Assembly: GCA_934045905.1 (NCBI GenBank)
Contig: OW203761.1
Span: 31,670,964-31,734,963 of the forward strand
DNA: 64,000 bases
Reading direction: 5' to 3'
Source of the DNA: Leuctra nigra
Taxonomy: Eukaryota; Arthropoda; Insecta; Plecoptera; Leuctridae
Shown here: positions 1 to 10,722 of the stretch, in pieces
Layout: each line of letters opens with the position of its first letter
How positions within the stretch are numbered: position 1 is the stretch's first letter
Translations under genes and position numbers: made by a program
Notes under the pieces: model-generated
Database searches by the model: none
Told to the model about the DNA's origin: nothing
Seen by the model: only the letters and a program-made list of their open reading frames with translations

Positions 1-1019
1 AAGTTGGTCCAACATTTTTGCATTTCGGAGACGAAATTAAACATGGACGATTTTCTGTGTTAAAAGGTCGCCATTTTGCGAAGGCGAACCGAATGCGAAG
101 CAAAAGCGAAGTATGGGAACGCAGCTTTAGAGTCTTTTGAAACTTTTAAAATCGATCCCAATATTGTTGAATAATTATTTTATCTTCAAATTAATTTTCC
201 CAATTATGTCCACATTTCTGCTAAATCGGGCTGGCACTATACACTTTTTAGCCTTGGCACTTGTAGAGTTAATATGCCTCAAAATTGCTCTAAGATGTAT
301 GACCTTGAGATAAATTTTTCTCGGGTCTTCACCCCCAAACCCCCTGCCTTGCAATATTGTTTTCTTTAAATAAGTAGCACTCTAGTATGATTGGCTGCTT
401 GAAATACATATTATTTGGACATTCAAAGGGTCATCTTGTGCAAAACTCATAAAAATGCATCAAATCCACTCGAAGATCCCAATTTTTCTCAGATTCCCCA
501 ATCTCCCCGCTGCAATTTGTCTTCATTCAGAGATTTGCCCCCCCCCCCCCTTGTCAAACTAATAACCCCCACCCTCACCTAATCGTGGATATAATTTATG
601 AACGCCTCCCCTAAATAAAGTCTCATTTAGGCAGTATGACTGTGCAAAAAGCACACAATTTGAACTAATTTCAGTCAACACTGGCATTCCCAGTAGTGTA
701 TTCTGATTATTCCTTATATAAAATGAAAATCTCACATTTTTTTCATCTGCTTTTAGTATTTACTATTTTTTTATTCTTAAAAGAAGGCTCTTTAATTGCA
801 CAAAGTTAGAGAAATAAAGTCTGAAATAATTTTGAAATTCTTGCCCAGACCTCATCTTCAGTTGGCCACCTAGACCATCAATAATTAATCTTCAATTAAT
901 CTAACAAGGGATCTACATCATATTATAATCCTATTAGGGCCGGTATAACCAAAGTTAATCTGAGCCGGATTAACTAAATATTGGACTAAATTGGTGGCAC
1001 AGCCAATCAGATAGGTACC
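1..1019. other. AT-rich sequence, presumed last intron of the DDX54-like gene
   Basis: I see no coding exon, RNA gene or complete element here. If the exon at 1544 is the last exon of a helicase gene entering from the left, this stretch is intronic. It holds poly-C and poly-A/T runs only (for example C-rich at 539-550). Confidence 0.4.
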
Positions 1020-1233
1020 TACACTCGACAATTCATAAAACGGTATTTGAACGAAACAGATTGGCTGCTGGTCAGGTTCATTGACAATCAATCCTTGTTA
1101 TTATCAATGAAATCAGAGCTCACCTACTAGAGGTAGATGACGAGTAAATATAGACTTCATCAGATGATGCCAGTCACATTTTTTTCAGACAATCCATTTC
1201 TTTCAAATACCGTTTTATGAATTGTCGAGTGTA
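1020..1233. mobile_element. TACACTCG-family MITE, copy 1
   Basis: The ends are near-perfect inverted repeats about 31 bp long, beginning ACACTCGACAATTC and continuing to the shared TATTTGAA segment. The interior has the phrase GGCTGCTGGTCAGGTTC, which recurs in the copy at 15556-15775 and in altered form at 60304-60523. There is no coding capacity, so this is a non-autonomous DNA element. The target duplication is not clear: the flanks contain ACCT on both sides, which may be background (ACCT)n. Confidence 0.75.
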
Positions 1234-1311
1234 CCTCAAAAAGATTGAAACAGATGAATTTAATCCAAAAGTTAGTTAATCCATCACATTTAACTTTGGT
1301 AGTACCGGGCC

Positions 1312-1506
1312 TAAAGCCCCATTTACACGGTGCAATTTCTTGAACAACTTCTTTGTCACATTCCCATTTTTCATACAATTTTGTTTTTACACGACGCAAT
1401 TTTCTGTCACAGAACTTAAAACGTGTTAATTTCCATTCAAGAAGTGTGACACAGAAGTGTGATACAGAAGTTGTTCAAGAAATTGCACCGTGTAAATGGG
1501 GCTTAA
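1312..1506. mobile_element. MITE with 39-bp perfect arms and TAA ends (Harbinger-like)
   Basis: Positions 1314-1352 and 1466-1504 are perfect reverse complements (AAGCCCCATTTACACGG...). The 3-bp sequence TAA lies at 1312-1314 and 1504-1506, matching the TWA target preference of PIF/Harbinger elements. The element is 191 bp and non-coding. It ends only about 40 bp before the helicase acceptor site, so it forms part of the intron next to the branch-point region. Confidence 0.7.
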
Positions 1507-1543
1507 GGAAACAATAAATAAAAAATACAATTTGCTTTCTCAG

Positions 1544-2021
1544 GTTTGCAGTGAACAACTTTCAGAATGAGGCAAATAAATCTCAACTCGACCTTACTGC
1601 AGATTCAGAAGATACTCTGAAAATGCAACAGAAGCTTCTAAAGTGGGATCGTAAAAAGAAGAAGATGGTTGGAGTTGCAGACCCGAAATTTGGAAAAATT
1701 CGAACTGAATCGGGTGCATGGATTCCTGCTACATACAAAAGCAATCGATACTCGCAATGGAAAGAGAAGACTAAGGCAGCCGAAGTTCAAGATGAAGACA
1801 ATGAAGATGACGACGATTCAGCAACTAGATCGAAAGTACCTCTTAGTCAACCCAATACTCATTGGGGACGACATAATGCGAAAGTTGAACGCAAAGGAAA
1901 AACTGAAATAAAACGATCGGAACAGATTCTGAAGGCAAGAATGACTGCGGAGAAGAAAAAATTGCAGAATAAGAAAAAGGGAGGAAAGAAGAAGTCCAGG
2001 AAGAAGCGCAAGCAAAGATAA
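1544..2021 (+). CDS. DDX54: C-terminal exon of a DDX54/DBP10-type DEAD-box RNA helicase (partial, 3' end)
   Basis: The exon opens after the acceptor TTTGCTTTCTCAG (1531-1543) and reads on to a TAA stop at 2019-2021, giving 158 whole codons preceded by one base of a split codon. The peptide contains WDRKKKKMVG followed by KIRTESGAWIPATYKSNRY, the hallmark of the DBP10 C-terminal domain of the nucleolar helicase DDX54, which acts in large-subunit rRNA maturation. An acidic stretch (EDNEDDDD) and a very Lys-rich tail ending KKKSRKKRKQR follow, as expected for a nucleolar protein. The helicase core itself would lie to the left of the window. The GTG at 1551 is not a start codon; it is internal to the exon. 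I infer the identity from memory of the family. Confidence 0.82.
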
Positions 2022-2161
2022 AAATATCACATGTAATTTATAGGTAGCCGGCAGTCAGATGAATTGATGAGGAGCTCGAATTACTGTCAATATTTTGTTA
2101 AATTGGGAAATAATTGTTAGATATTGATGAAGTGGTTGGTTGGTTGGTTGGTTACCCTACC

Positions 2162-2275
2162 CTTCCAATAACAAATGCTCGAAATCTGCGTTTACCCTGT
2201 GTTTCCTATGGATAATGAAGTTTTGAAAATGGACTTTGATTTTTTCAGACAATTTATGTGACTGCAGGTGTACAA
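2162..2275 (+). repeat. Dispersed repeat, copy 1 (partner at 53728-53822)
   Basis: The segment runs from ACAAATGCTCGAAATCTGCG to CACTGCAGGTGTACA-like sequence. The same order of motifs (ATGCTCGAAATCTGTGTTT, AAGTTTTGAGAAA, GGACT, CACTGCAGGTGTACA) is found at 53728-53822 on the same strand. Neither copy has visible inverted ends or an ORF. Its class is unknown. Confidence 0.5.
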
Positions 2276-3339
2276 TAATGCAATTTTTTTCAATTTTATT
2301 TCTGTTTGTCTTGCTAAAATATTTTATTTAATACATTTAATGTTCAAATACAAACATAGAAAAAGTGGTTGGCCTTCCTTTTTTAAATAGGTAGTTCCTA
2401 AATCTTTGCTTTATTATGGTAATAGGATAAAAGTAAAATTCGATGGCTGGCAAGGCCTTTTAATTCTGTTTCTGACTAAGTGTTATTCTCGGAATTTGAT
2501 TATTTAATTGGATATCCGGAAATGACGTAATCTGAGTGACTGGTACTGTTTGTGGGAAATCGCATGAAAGGGTCCAGTCTGGTATGCGCCTTGGCTTGAT
2601 TGGACTGTTTAGCAGGCTAAATGAGTTCAGGGATGTGAGTGGGACAGAGAAGAAGTATGCTGTAGTTGTGAGGTAGAGAGAGACTGAGAAGTACATCTGC
2701 ACTTCAGCGACCTTCCCCCCCCCCTCCGACCACCGTGATAAAAACCTTGTAGGACTTGTACCAACACAACAGAGAAAATTCAATTCTCCAGCACCTAATT
2801 CTATCTTATGATATTATTGTAATTGTGATATTTCTGTAAGCTTTTCTGATCGTGATCTTTATATTATTCGTACATAATGTATATGAAGTTATAAAATAGC
2901 ACATAGAGGTCCCATATTTTTGGAGGGTGTTAGCTAAAAGGGAGTGTCCTATTTCTTGCTTAGTGCATTGTATTTTGGAATGTTGGATGTACTGTTTGGG
3001 ATGACTGATTTACTAAATCTAATATGGCCACGACAGCAGTAGAAAATTAAAAAGAGATAGTTTCAACACGATCATTTACAATCGAGATATCTCCTTGCAC
3101 AGGGTATGTATACAAATACTTCGATATTAATTAATTTGTGTTTATAATGGGTTTGTATAGGCACTCGCGTTTCTCTCGATCAATATTCACTCCAACGCAG
3201 GCCTGTGAGTGTAGCATAAAATGTCAAACTTGACGTACCTAGATAATCGCTATCTTGCAATCTAGGCCTTGTGAAAGTTAATCACTTACACACTAATACC
3301 TACCGTAGCTATGTTAACCATTTTATGGTTATACCTAAT

Positions 3340-3445
3340 ATTAGATACGCTAGGTACCTAGGTAGTTCATGATCTATTTAAATCGAGATCATTCTAGGTA
3401 GGTAGGTAGGCTACCTATACCTACCTAGGGACATCTAGGTATATA
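3340..3445. repeat. (TAGG/CCTA)n tetranucleotide-rich tract
   Basis: Overlapping TAGGTAGG and CCTACC units with CTAGG junctions. Similar tracts recur at 4150-4230, 9565-9620, 10780-10815, 14100-14170 and 26455-26590. They are short, imperfect and palindromic in places. Confidence 0.7.
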
Positions 3446-3449
3446 GGCT

Positions 3450-3981
3450 CAGTGTTGCCGCTCACTTAACTGAAGTTGTCACCAGATTCATCACAAAAAA
3501 TCCATTATTTCCAAAATCTTGTCTCCAGATTTTCAGAAACATGGAAATACTCCAAAACCCTTAAAAATGGCTCCAAAACGCTTAAAGGAAGCATGAGTTA
3601 ATCATTTTCGTGATTTTCGTTAACATTTACCTTCAAAAAAGCATCTCTATTATGTTGGTACATGCGATAAAAGAGCGCTATTTTCGAAATGGGCGCATCC
3701 CCGAGCGCCGAATATGCAATTTTAAACATATAATTCGAAACAATTAGAGCATTATAAAAACTGCTTTCAAAATTACTGATAGCCAATAAATTATATTCGA
3801 TTAATTACCGATAATAACCAACCTAACATAATGAAAATGTAGTTTATTACCAAAAAATTAAAAGTCTCCAGAGGAGGAAAAACACCAGACTTTCGACATG
3901 TCGAAATGTCATAATTTTTGCCACCAACTAGCTATGAAAAACACCAGTTCTGGCGACAAAATCACCGGAACGGCAACACTG
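3450..3981. mobile_element. hAT-like non-autonomous element, 532 bp, with 8-bp target duplication
   Basis: The ends are CAGTGTTGCCG (3450-3460) and its reverse complement (3971-3981). TATAGGCT is present immediately outside both ends (3442-3449 and 3982-3989), an exact 8-bp target duplication as made by hAT transposases. There is no transposase ORF. The interior is AT-rich with stretches resembling internal copies of the arms (GACAAAATCACCGG against TCACCAGATTC). Confidence 0.85.
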
Positions 3982-4247
3982 TATAGGCTACCTAGGCTAC
4001 TGGCGGACACAATAAAAACAACAATAGTGATTCAAAGCCCTTTATCTCCATAAGTAGAGCTCTTCATTCGTTTTTTCTGAATATTGGCCATTGAGTTTGA
4101 TGCTATTGTTTAATGTTTCATTATTTGAATAGGTCAGGCATTGGTAACATCGAGGTACCTACCTAGTAGGTAGTACCTACCTACCTACCTACCTAGTAAC
4201 TAATTGCCTACCTACCTACCCAAGTTCTATCTAGGTCCTATAGGTCC

Positions 4248-4395
4248 TATAAGTTTGGTATTAGTGGGGATCAAATGGATCCAACTGTATTTTTACCTTG
4301 GGAAATCATCTTGTTTTAAACTGAATGATGTGGAAAATAAAAAGGTTGGTATTTGTGGGAAACAAATGGATCCAACTGTATTTTGACCAGGGAAA
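4248..4395 (-). repeat. 91-bp satellite, about 1.6 units, inverted relative to 8430-9440
   Basis: The phrase GGTATTAGTGGGGATCAAAT begins at 4257 and recurs as GGTATTTGTGGGAAACAAAT at 4348, a spacing of 91 bp. Read on the minus strand this matches the tandem repeat at 8430-9440 (which has GATTCCCACTACCACC and CTTGGTCAAAATCCAGTTGA). The satellite therefore sits on both sides of the non-LTR element at 4607-8038 in opposite orientations. Confidence 0.65.
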
Positions 4396-4397
4396 AA

Positions 4398-4500
4398 TAC
4401 GAACCGGAACCGAAAAGAACCGTTATTTTTATAGGAACCGGAATCGGAACCCAAATTATTTTTGTATGTAGAACCGGAACCGGAACCCTTATTAATATTA
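4398..4500. repeat. GAACCG-rich low-complexity repeat, left block
   Basis: Repeated GAACCGGAACC units, including GAACCGTTATTTTT. A second block with the same vocabulary (GAACCGTTATTTTATTTTT, GGAACCGGTACCGG) lies at 8158-8240 on the far side of the retrotransposon. Confidence 0.6.
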
Positions 4501-4606
4501 AACATTATTTGGGTTCCATAACGGTTTCATAAGGGTTCCTAAAATAATTAATTTCATTGGTCTTCTTATACCTCGACGCCTTTCAAATTTTTAGTTATTT
4601 ATTTAC

Positions 4607-4760
4607 TATTGCGTCAGGGAAAGGTTACAAATTCACATGGTTCAGGTTCGGCAAGATATTAGTTAGAAAGGATGAAACCTCTCCAGTCATTAAAATATTT
4701 AAAGAAAGTGATCTGGACAAGTTAGTTGATCAGCGTGTGACAGAGCCTGTTGATGCGTGA
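4607..4760 (+). pseudogene. C-terminal remnant of non-LTR ORF1 (FP-domain type)
   Basis: The frame ending TGA at 4758-4760 reads GKGYKFTWFRFGKILVRKDE and then SPVIKIFKESDLDKLV. Such a Tyr-Lys-x-x-Trp...GKILVRK pattern followed by a short ESDLDKL helix is the end of the FP-like domain in ORF1 proteins of CR1/Jockey-type elements. Everything upstream is lost by 5' truncation of the insertion. The apparent ATG at 4557 lies in host DNA and is not a real start. Confidence 0.65.
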
Positions 4761-4817
4761 GTTCATTCATTCATTTCTGTGCATTAGTAATATTATTGGT
4801 AAAGTCAATAATAAACA

Positions 4818-7794
4818 ATGGCATGTGACTATTTGTTTGACATTCCTTTTGTCAACCAAATAAATATTGTCTCTGTTGATCGCAGGTTGACTGAGTTGTT
4901 CAATGATTCATTTAATGTCTTGCATCTCAATATCAGATCAATAAAGATAAATTTTGATGCATTGTTTATATACTTGCATGAATTTATTAGCTCGTTAGAT
5001 ATTATTGTTTTAGGGGAAGTAAACATTGCAGAGGATGAAAAACTTATTTTTCACCTTGATGGTTTTAATATGTATTCATTATTAAGGGAAGGGAGACGAG
5101 GGGGAGGAATCATAGTGTACGTCAAAGACGGGATTAATTTCGATTTGGAGATAAGTAATTTGAGATGTTGTGAATGTATAATGGGTAAATTTATGTTAAA
5201 TGGATGCAGAACGAAGTTAATTGCTTTGTACAGGCCACCAAATAGTGACCTTATGTGTAACTTCTTGGAGGAAATTGATGTTTTGTTAAGTGTTGTATCA
5301 GATAGAGAACAGATTATTTTTTTAGGGGATGTTAATTTGGATCTGCACAATAACTCTTTAAATGTACAGAGATACAAAAACATTATGGCAAGTTATGGTA
5401 TGAATAGGTGTATTTATGGTGATACCAGGGTAGAAGAAAGATTAGGTTTGTTTTCAAATACGTGTATTGACCACATTTATGTGCGAGTAAATGAAAGGCA
5501 GTGTGAACTAAATTCAGCAATTTTGGAAACAAAAATATCAGATCATTATATTATTCTTGTAGGCATAAAAAATGTGCATCTGGCGCAAAATAATAAATCT
5601 TTTGCAAAGGAGCCCCTTAAAATGTTAAATGAAACAAAAGTTACAAAAGATTTGAAGAATATTAATTGGAATGAATTAAAAAATATTAATGACCCATGTG
5701 TTTTGTATGATGCAATGAAAAACTATTTTAATAAGGTATATGTCGAAGCTGAAGTAACTAAAATGCAGTCTGCAAATGGTGAAACTCTGAAAAGAGGCGC
5801 GAAGCCATGGGTGACAAATGAACTAAAGTTGGCCATTAAAAAAAGGGATGCTACCTATTTTCAGAAGATGGAAAGGTGCTAAATCTAACTTAGAATATAG
5901 GAAACAATATAGGGAACAGAGAAATGCAATCAACAAGAAACTTTGCAAGGCTAAATTTGATTTCTATAGAAACCGCTTTGAACAATGTAAATTTGATATT
6001 AAGAAAACTTGGAAAGAAATAAACACAATAATAGGGAAAAAGCAGCAACGATCAGTTGACGATGTTATTTTCAAGCATTTGGGAGGTGTTTATGAGCCTG
6101 TGGCAATTGTCGAGGAGTTTGTAACTACATTTGTGGAAGGAGTTGAATCAATTAAACATGATTGCAACATTCGGACCATTGCTAAGGAGGAAACAAATAC
6201 TAATACTTCAATGTATTATATTCGTGCCACGCCAGAATCGATTTATAAAATAATTGTGTCGTTTGACGCAAATAAAAGTCCTGGTATAGACAAAATAAGG
6301 TTTAAAGATTTAAAATTAGTAGCAGATGAAATTTGCCCTGTAATTTCAAAATTTATTAATCTCTCGTTTCAGTTTGCCACCATACCTACTTTGCTTAAAC
6401 AATCAATTTTGCGACCAATATTTAAGGGTGGCGATCACAAATGTTTCAAAAACTATCGTCCTATCGCAATCCTTCCAGCAATAGATAAAATAATGGAGCG
6501 GCACGTAGCTGACCAGATTATGAATTATTTAAATACCTTTAATTTGATTAGTTCAAAGCAATATGGTTTCCAAAAAGGAAAAAGCACTGGCCAACTTCTG
6601 AATGATTTTTCAGATGTAATTTACAGCGCACTGGACAAGAATCTATGTGTTGTGGCTGTGTTCATTGATTTTTCCAAAGCCTTTGACACCTTATTACATG
6701 ATAAGTTAATATGTGCTTTGGAAAGGGTGGGAATAAGAGGTCCAGTTCTTAATTGGTTCCGCGATTATGTTTCAAATAGATTTATGACTGTAAAACTTGG
6801 TACAGTTTTTAGCAAACTTGAACCTATCAAATCAGGCGTACCCCAAGGTTCAATTTTAGGTCCATTATTATACTTATTATATGTAAACGACATGTTGAAT
6901 GTGGTAAATAGAAGTTCGATATTTTTGTACGCAGATGATACTGCAATTGTGGCAGTCCATAAGCACTTCTCAGTAGCTAATGAGTATTTACAAGCTGATT
7001 TTACAAATGTCTTGCGGTGGGCTCATGATAATGGACTAACTATTAATAGCAGCAAAACTAAAGTAATGCATATTCATTCTCCATTTAAATCAGTAGAGGA
7101 AGTTAGACTCATTTGTCATGACTATGCTTGCATTCACCGTAATTTCAACTTACAATCCACCTCCTCAAATCGATCTGACTGTACATGCAAAATTAAGATA
7201 GTAAATACTGAAGAGTTAGTTTATTTGGGACTTATCATAGACAGTAAATTTAAATGGAATGCCCACATCGAGCAAGTGTGTCGAAAATTGAGGTCTGGAA
7301 TGTATAGTATTAGAACTTTAAAACCATACGTTAACCATAAAACATTAATTACAGTATATTTGGCATTAGTTGAATCTATAATCAGATATGGCATTTTGGC
7401 TTGGGGGCATACGACTGATTCATACCTTAATAAAATAGACAATATACAGAAAAGAATATATAAAATTATTTGGCCGGGCAAGGTAATACGGGAAAGAGAT
7501 TGCAAATTGTTCTCAGTAAAACAAATTCATGTTTATACTTTCCTTCTAACAAATTATTACATACAAGATCATAAAATACCAGTGCAACATAATTATGGTA
7601 CTAGAAATAAAGATAGATATGTGGCCCCAAGTTTACATTATAATTCATACGGTTTGCAAAACAGAAAATCATTAATTCCTCATTATTTTAATATGCTCCC
7701 TCATGAATTAAGAAATTTGAAGAAAATATCAGATGTTAAAAATATCATTAGAAAATGGGTCTCCGAGAATCTTTCAAATCTTCCAAATGCATAA
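4818..7794 (+). pseudogene. Non-LTR ORF2: apurinic-type endonuclease plus reverse transcriptase, one frameshift
   Basis: The frame from ATG 4818 to TAG-type end at 5882 holds the endonuclease domain (LHLNIRSIKINFD, then FLGDVNLDL and ISDHYIILV). The frame from about 5860 to TAA at 7792-7794 holds the reverse transcriptase: FKNYRPIAILP, FIDFSKAFDTL, GVPQGSILGPLLYLLYVND and the catalytic YADDTAIV, ending in a C-terminal region with a Cys/His-containing loop (CICHD-like segment absent, but HDYACIHRNF is present). The two frames overlap at 5848-5882; the shift lies near the TTTTC run at 5857-5862. Apart from that break the ORF is open for about 990 codons, so the insertion is fairly young. The ATG at 5848 is not a true start. 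Confidence 0.85.
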
Positions 7795-7939
7795 TTTCCC
7801 TTGATTGCTGAAATTAGTATATATAGTTTTTGAATATTTGTCACTGTATATGTGCATTCTTCCCTTGAGTGTATTATAAATGTATTTTTAGTTTTTTTTT
7901 TAGTGTATTAAGTGTTTTTTATTGTGTTTATAATTAGTG

Positions 7940-7984
7940 TGTAGCCCCGCAGACAAGCCATCCTATTGGTTTAGCGGGGCTACA
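7940..7984 (+). other. 3'-terminal stem-loop of the non-LTR element
   Basis: GTAGCCCCGC pairs with GCGGGGCTAC across a loop containing CAAGCC and TATTGGTTTA. The same stem-loop occurs at 57391-57427 (+) and, degraded, at 33908-33944 (minus). The structure lies 30-50 bases before the A-tail, where non-LTR reverse transcriptases usually recognise their RNA. Confidence 0.7.
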
Positions 7985-8157
7985 ATAATATTTAATTTGT
8001 ACTTTTCTAATAAATAAAAAAAAAAAAAAAAAAAAAAATTATTTACAGTTTTTCAAATAAACGATCACCAAGTCAAATTAATATTAGACATTTCTGAGCA
8101 TGTAACTTCCCAAAAGTCGAATTAAAAAAAATAATTTGAGTTATTGTTTGAATTTGA

Positions 8158-8240
8158 TGGAACCGAATGGATCCCATATGGAACCGGTATCGGAACCGTT
8201 ATTTTATTTTTTCCAGGAACCGGTACCGGAACCGATATCC
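8158..8240. repeat. GAACCG-rich low-complexity repeat, right block
   Basis: Direct counterpart of the block at 4398-4500, on the other side of the retrotransposon. Confidence 0.55.
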
Positions 8241-8429
8241 ATTTGGGTTCCAGTCCCAAATTTTTACCAAGGTATAGTGTCCTTTCGTCAAGGCATTTCC
8301 AGTTGGTGTAGTATTTTAAATGAGTCCCTTCTGAAAGGGGGCATTTCAAAGAGAATTGTTTTTAAATTACCTGACACTTTTTAAGTACCTAATTTAAAAA
8401 AATCTCGAAATCATGCGAGTCGCGCCGTA

Positions 8430-9440
8430 AAAAAACTAGAAATTTGAATCTATTTGATTCCCACTAACAACACACTTATTACTTTCCACTTGATACCATT
8501 TGACACCATTTAATCCTGCTTGGTCAAAATCCAGTTGATTCCATTTGATTCCCACTACCACCACACTTTTTTCTTTCCACTTGATACCATTTGACACCAT
8601 TTAATCCTGCTTGGTCAAAATCCAGTTGATTCCATTTGATTCCCACTACCACCACACTTTTTACTTTCTACTTGATAACATTTGAAACCAGTTAATCCCA
8701 CTTGGTCGAAATACAGTTCATTCCAGTTGATTCACACTGACACCCACACTTTTTACTTTTTACTTGATAACATTTGAAACCAGTTAATCCCACTTGGTCG
8801 AAATACAGTTCATTCCAGTTGATTCACACTGACACCCACACTTTTTACTTTTTACTTGATAACATTTGAAACCAGTTAATCCCACTTGGTCGAAATACAG
8901 TTGATTCCAGTTGATTCACACTGACACCCACACTTTTTATTTTTTACTTGATAACATTTGAAACCAGTTAATCCCACTTGGTCGAAATACAGTTGATTCC
9001 AGTTGATTCACACCGACACCCACACTTTTTACTTTTTACTTGATAACATTTGAAACCAGTTAATCCCACTTGGTCGAAATACAGTTGATTCCAGTTTGAT
9101 TCACACTGACACCCACACTTTTTACTTTTTACTTGATAACATTTGAAAACAGTTAATCCCACTTGGTCGAAATACAGTTGATTCCAGTTGATTCACACCG
9201 ACACCCACACTTTTTACTTTTTACTTGATAACATTTGAAACCAGTTAATCCCACTTGGTCGAAATACAGTTGATTCACACTGATACCCACACTTTTTATT
9301 TTTTACTTGATAACATTTGAAACCAGTTAATCCCACTTGGTCAAAATACAGTTGATTCCAGTTGATTCCCATTCATACCAGGCTTTTTAGTTTCTACTTG
9401 ATTCCACTTCAAACCATTTCCATTTGATTACAGTTAAACC
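8430..9440 (+). repeat. Tandem satellite array, 91-93 bp unit, about 10-11 units
   Basis: The marker CTTGGTC occurs at 8519, 8610, 8701, 8793, 8885, 8977, 9069, 9162, 9254 and 9336, that is at spacings of 91, 91, 92, 92, 92, 92, 93, 92 and 82 (the last unit lacks about 10 bp). Each unit contains ACTTGATAACATTTGA, CAGTTAATCC and variants of GTTGATTCCAGTTGATTC. The outer units are more diverged than the inner ones, as expected for an array homogenised in the middle. Confidence 0.92.
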
Positions 9441-9622
9441 CAGTTGATTCCAGCTGAGTTCAAAAAGGTGACACAGTTGATTCCAGTGAGAACGATTGAT
9501 TCCTATTCATCCCACTTCAACCCAGAGATGGGTTGAACTGTTATGAACTGATCTTTTTAAGCAGGGTACCTACCTAGGTAACCTAGGTAGTTATGTTGTG
9601 TCTTGTAGGTAGGTATTATACC

Positions 9623-10722
9623 TAGGGTTGCCAACTTTGTAAGAATTGAATTCCGGACAATGATGTTCTAAAATTCTCTGGGAATAAATATCCTCACAAT
9701 ACGGTATTATGGGGAAATTCGTATGCACGAAAATACGATCTCGCAGGAAATCAATGGGGGGTCTGGGGTGAGGGCCCCCCAGCACCATGCGGGTCCGGGC
9801 CGCACAGGCCCGGGAAAATTATAAATTTCGAAAGTGTATTTGGGTCATTTTTATGCGTTCTGGACTACAATATTCAGCGATTTGATATTTGGGAACCAAG
9901 GGCGTATCCAGGATGAAATTTCCGGGGGGGGGGGGGGGGGGGGGGGCCGGACATTATTAATATTTCGAAAAATCTCAGTGGAAAACATGGGGTTCGGGGG
10001 CACAGCCCCCGAGAAAATTTTGGATCAAGGTCATTCATTAAGATGCAATTTTGAATCGCAGTGTATAGCTATTTTGGGGAATTATAAATAACAAAATATC
10101 CAAAAATTGGTCGAAGAGGTTTAAGACATTTATTGAACTTATTAGGATATTCAAGACCGGGGCGCATAGCCCCGGAATTTTTTTTGATTTTTTTATCAAT
10201 TCTAACCATTTTGGAACGTTTTTGACATGATCTGTATATTTTTAAATTGTTTTTTTACAAATTATTTTAAATGTGGATATTTTTTTAGATGAAATTTTGA
10301 TTTCGGGGGGGGGGGGGGGGGGGGGATAGCCCCCTCGTCCCCCCCCCCCCCTGAATACGCCCTTGTTGAGAACTTTGAAAATTTCTTTACAATTATAGCA
10401 AACAGACTTGAATTTAACTCAAGATAATAATTAGATTGCTCTCATAATATTATTTCCTTGAAGTTGAAATTGATAATGTAGTAAAAATTGTAAATTAATG
10501 GGCGAAAGTGAACTAGGTAAGTGTTTTCTACCAACCCTACCTGCAAAACTTAATTTGCAAAAGTTATGATGTATCATTGATTATTGAATTATAGCGTAAG
10601 TTTCATGAACCAATTGAACAATTCCGGACATTATGCTGTCCGGAATGAGGTAATTCCGACATCCGGACAATATTGTCCAATTCCGGAGTGTCCGGAGAAA
10701 TTCCGGACAGTTGGCAACCCTA
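9623..10722. mobile_element. hAT-like non-autonomous element, 1.1 kb, 8-bp target duplication, with nested insertion
   Basis: The inverted ends read TAGGGTTGCCAACT (left) and AGTTGGCAACCCTA-like (right). ATTATACC flanks both sides exactly (9615-9622 and 10723-10730). Sub-terminal sequence is rich in TTCCGGACA repeats. No transposase ORF is present. A second element (9897-10365) is inserted inside it. Confidence 0.85.
9897..10365. mobile_element. Nested hAT-like element with G/C homopolymer tracts, 469 bp
   Basis: The ends are CAAGGGCGTATCCAGG and CCTGAATACGCCCTTG. The flanking 8-mers TTGGGAAC (9889-9896) and TTGAGAAC (10366-10373) differ at one base, so this is a probable hAT target duplication. 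Inside lie a run of 23 G (about 9924-9946), another of about 21 G (about 10305-10325) and repeated GCCCCGA motifs. The element is younger than its host element at 9623-10722. Confidence 0.75.

Larger units (their letters stand above)
2022..3449. other. 3' flank of DDX54-like gene; AT-rich intergenic DNA
   Basis: No further exon is visible and no canonical AATAAA could be assigned with confidence to the helicase transcript. The stretch includes a (GGTT)n tract at 2130-2152, a dispersed repeat (2162-2275) and a (TAGG/CCTA)n-rich segment at about 3340-3450 that leads into the next transposon. Confidence 0.4.
4607..8038 (+). mobile_element. 5'-truncated non-LTR retrotransposon (CR1/Jockey-like, EN-RT) with poly-A tail
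   Basis: The element starts inside its first ORF, carries an endonuclease/reverse transcriptase ORF broken by one frameshift, and ends in an A-tract (about 8015-8038). TTATTTAC occurs directly before 4607 (4599-4606) and directly after the tail (8039-8046), a candidate 8-bp target duplication, though low in complexity. The 3' untranslated region carries a stem-loop (about 7940-7984) that is conserved at two other places in this window. The exact clade is not certain; the protein style is that of CR1/Jockey-type elements with an FP-type ORF1. Confidence 0.85.

Noticed and set aside
4557..4760. 67-codon ORF starting at ATG 4557 as a small gene
   Set aside because: The N-terminal part is host flank fused by the retrotransposon insertion at 4607; only the part after that is ORF1 remnant.
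8430..9440. CRISPR-like array
   Set aside because: The repeats are contiguous with no unique spacers and the genome is eukaryotic; it is a satellite.
9834..10091. Frame encoding a poly-Gly stretch
   Set aside because: The glycines come from the 23-G homopolymer in a transposable element; there is no other coding support.
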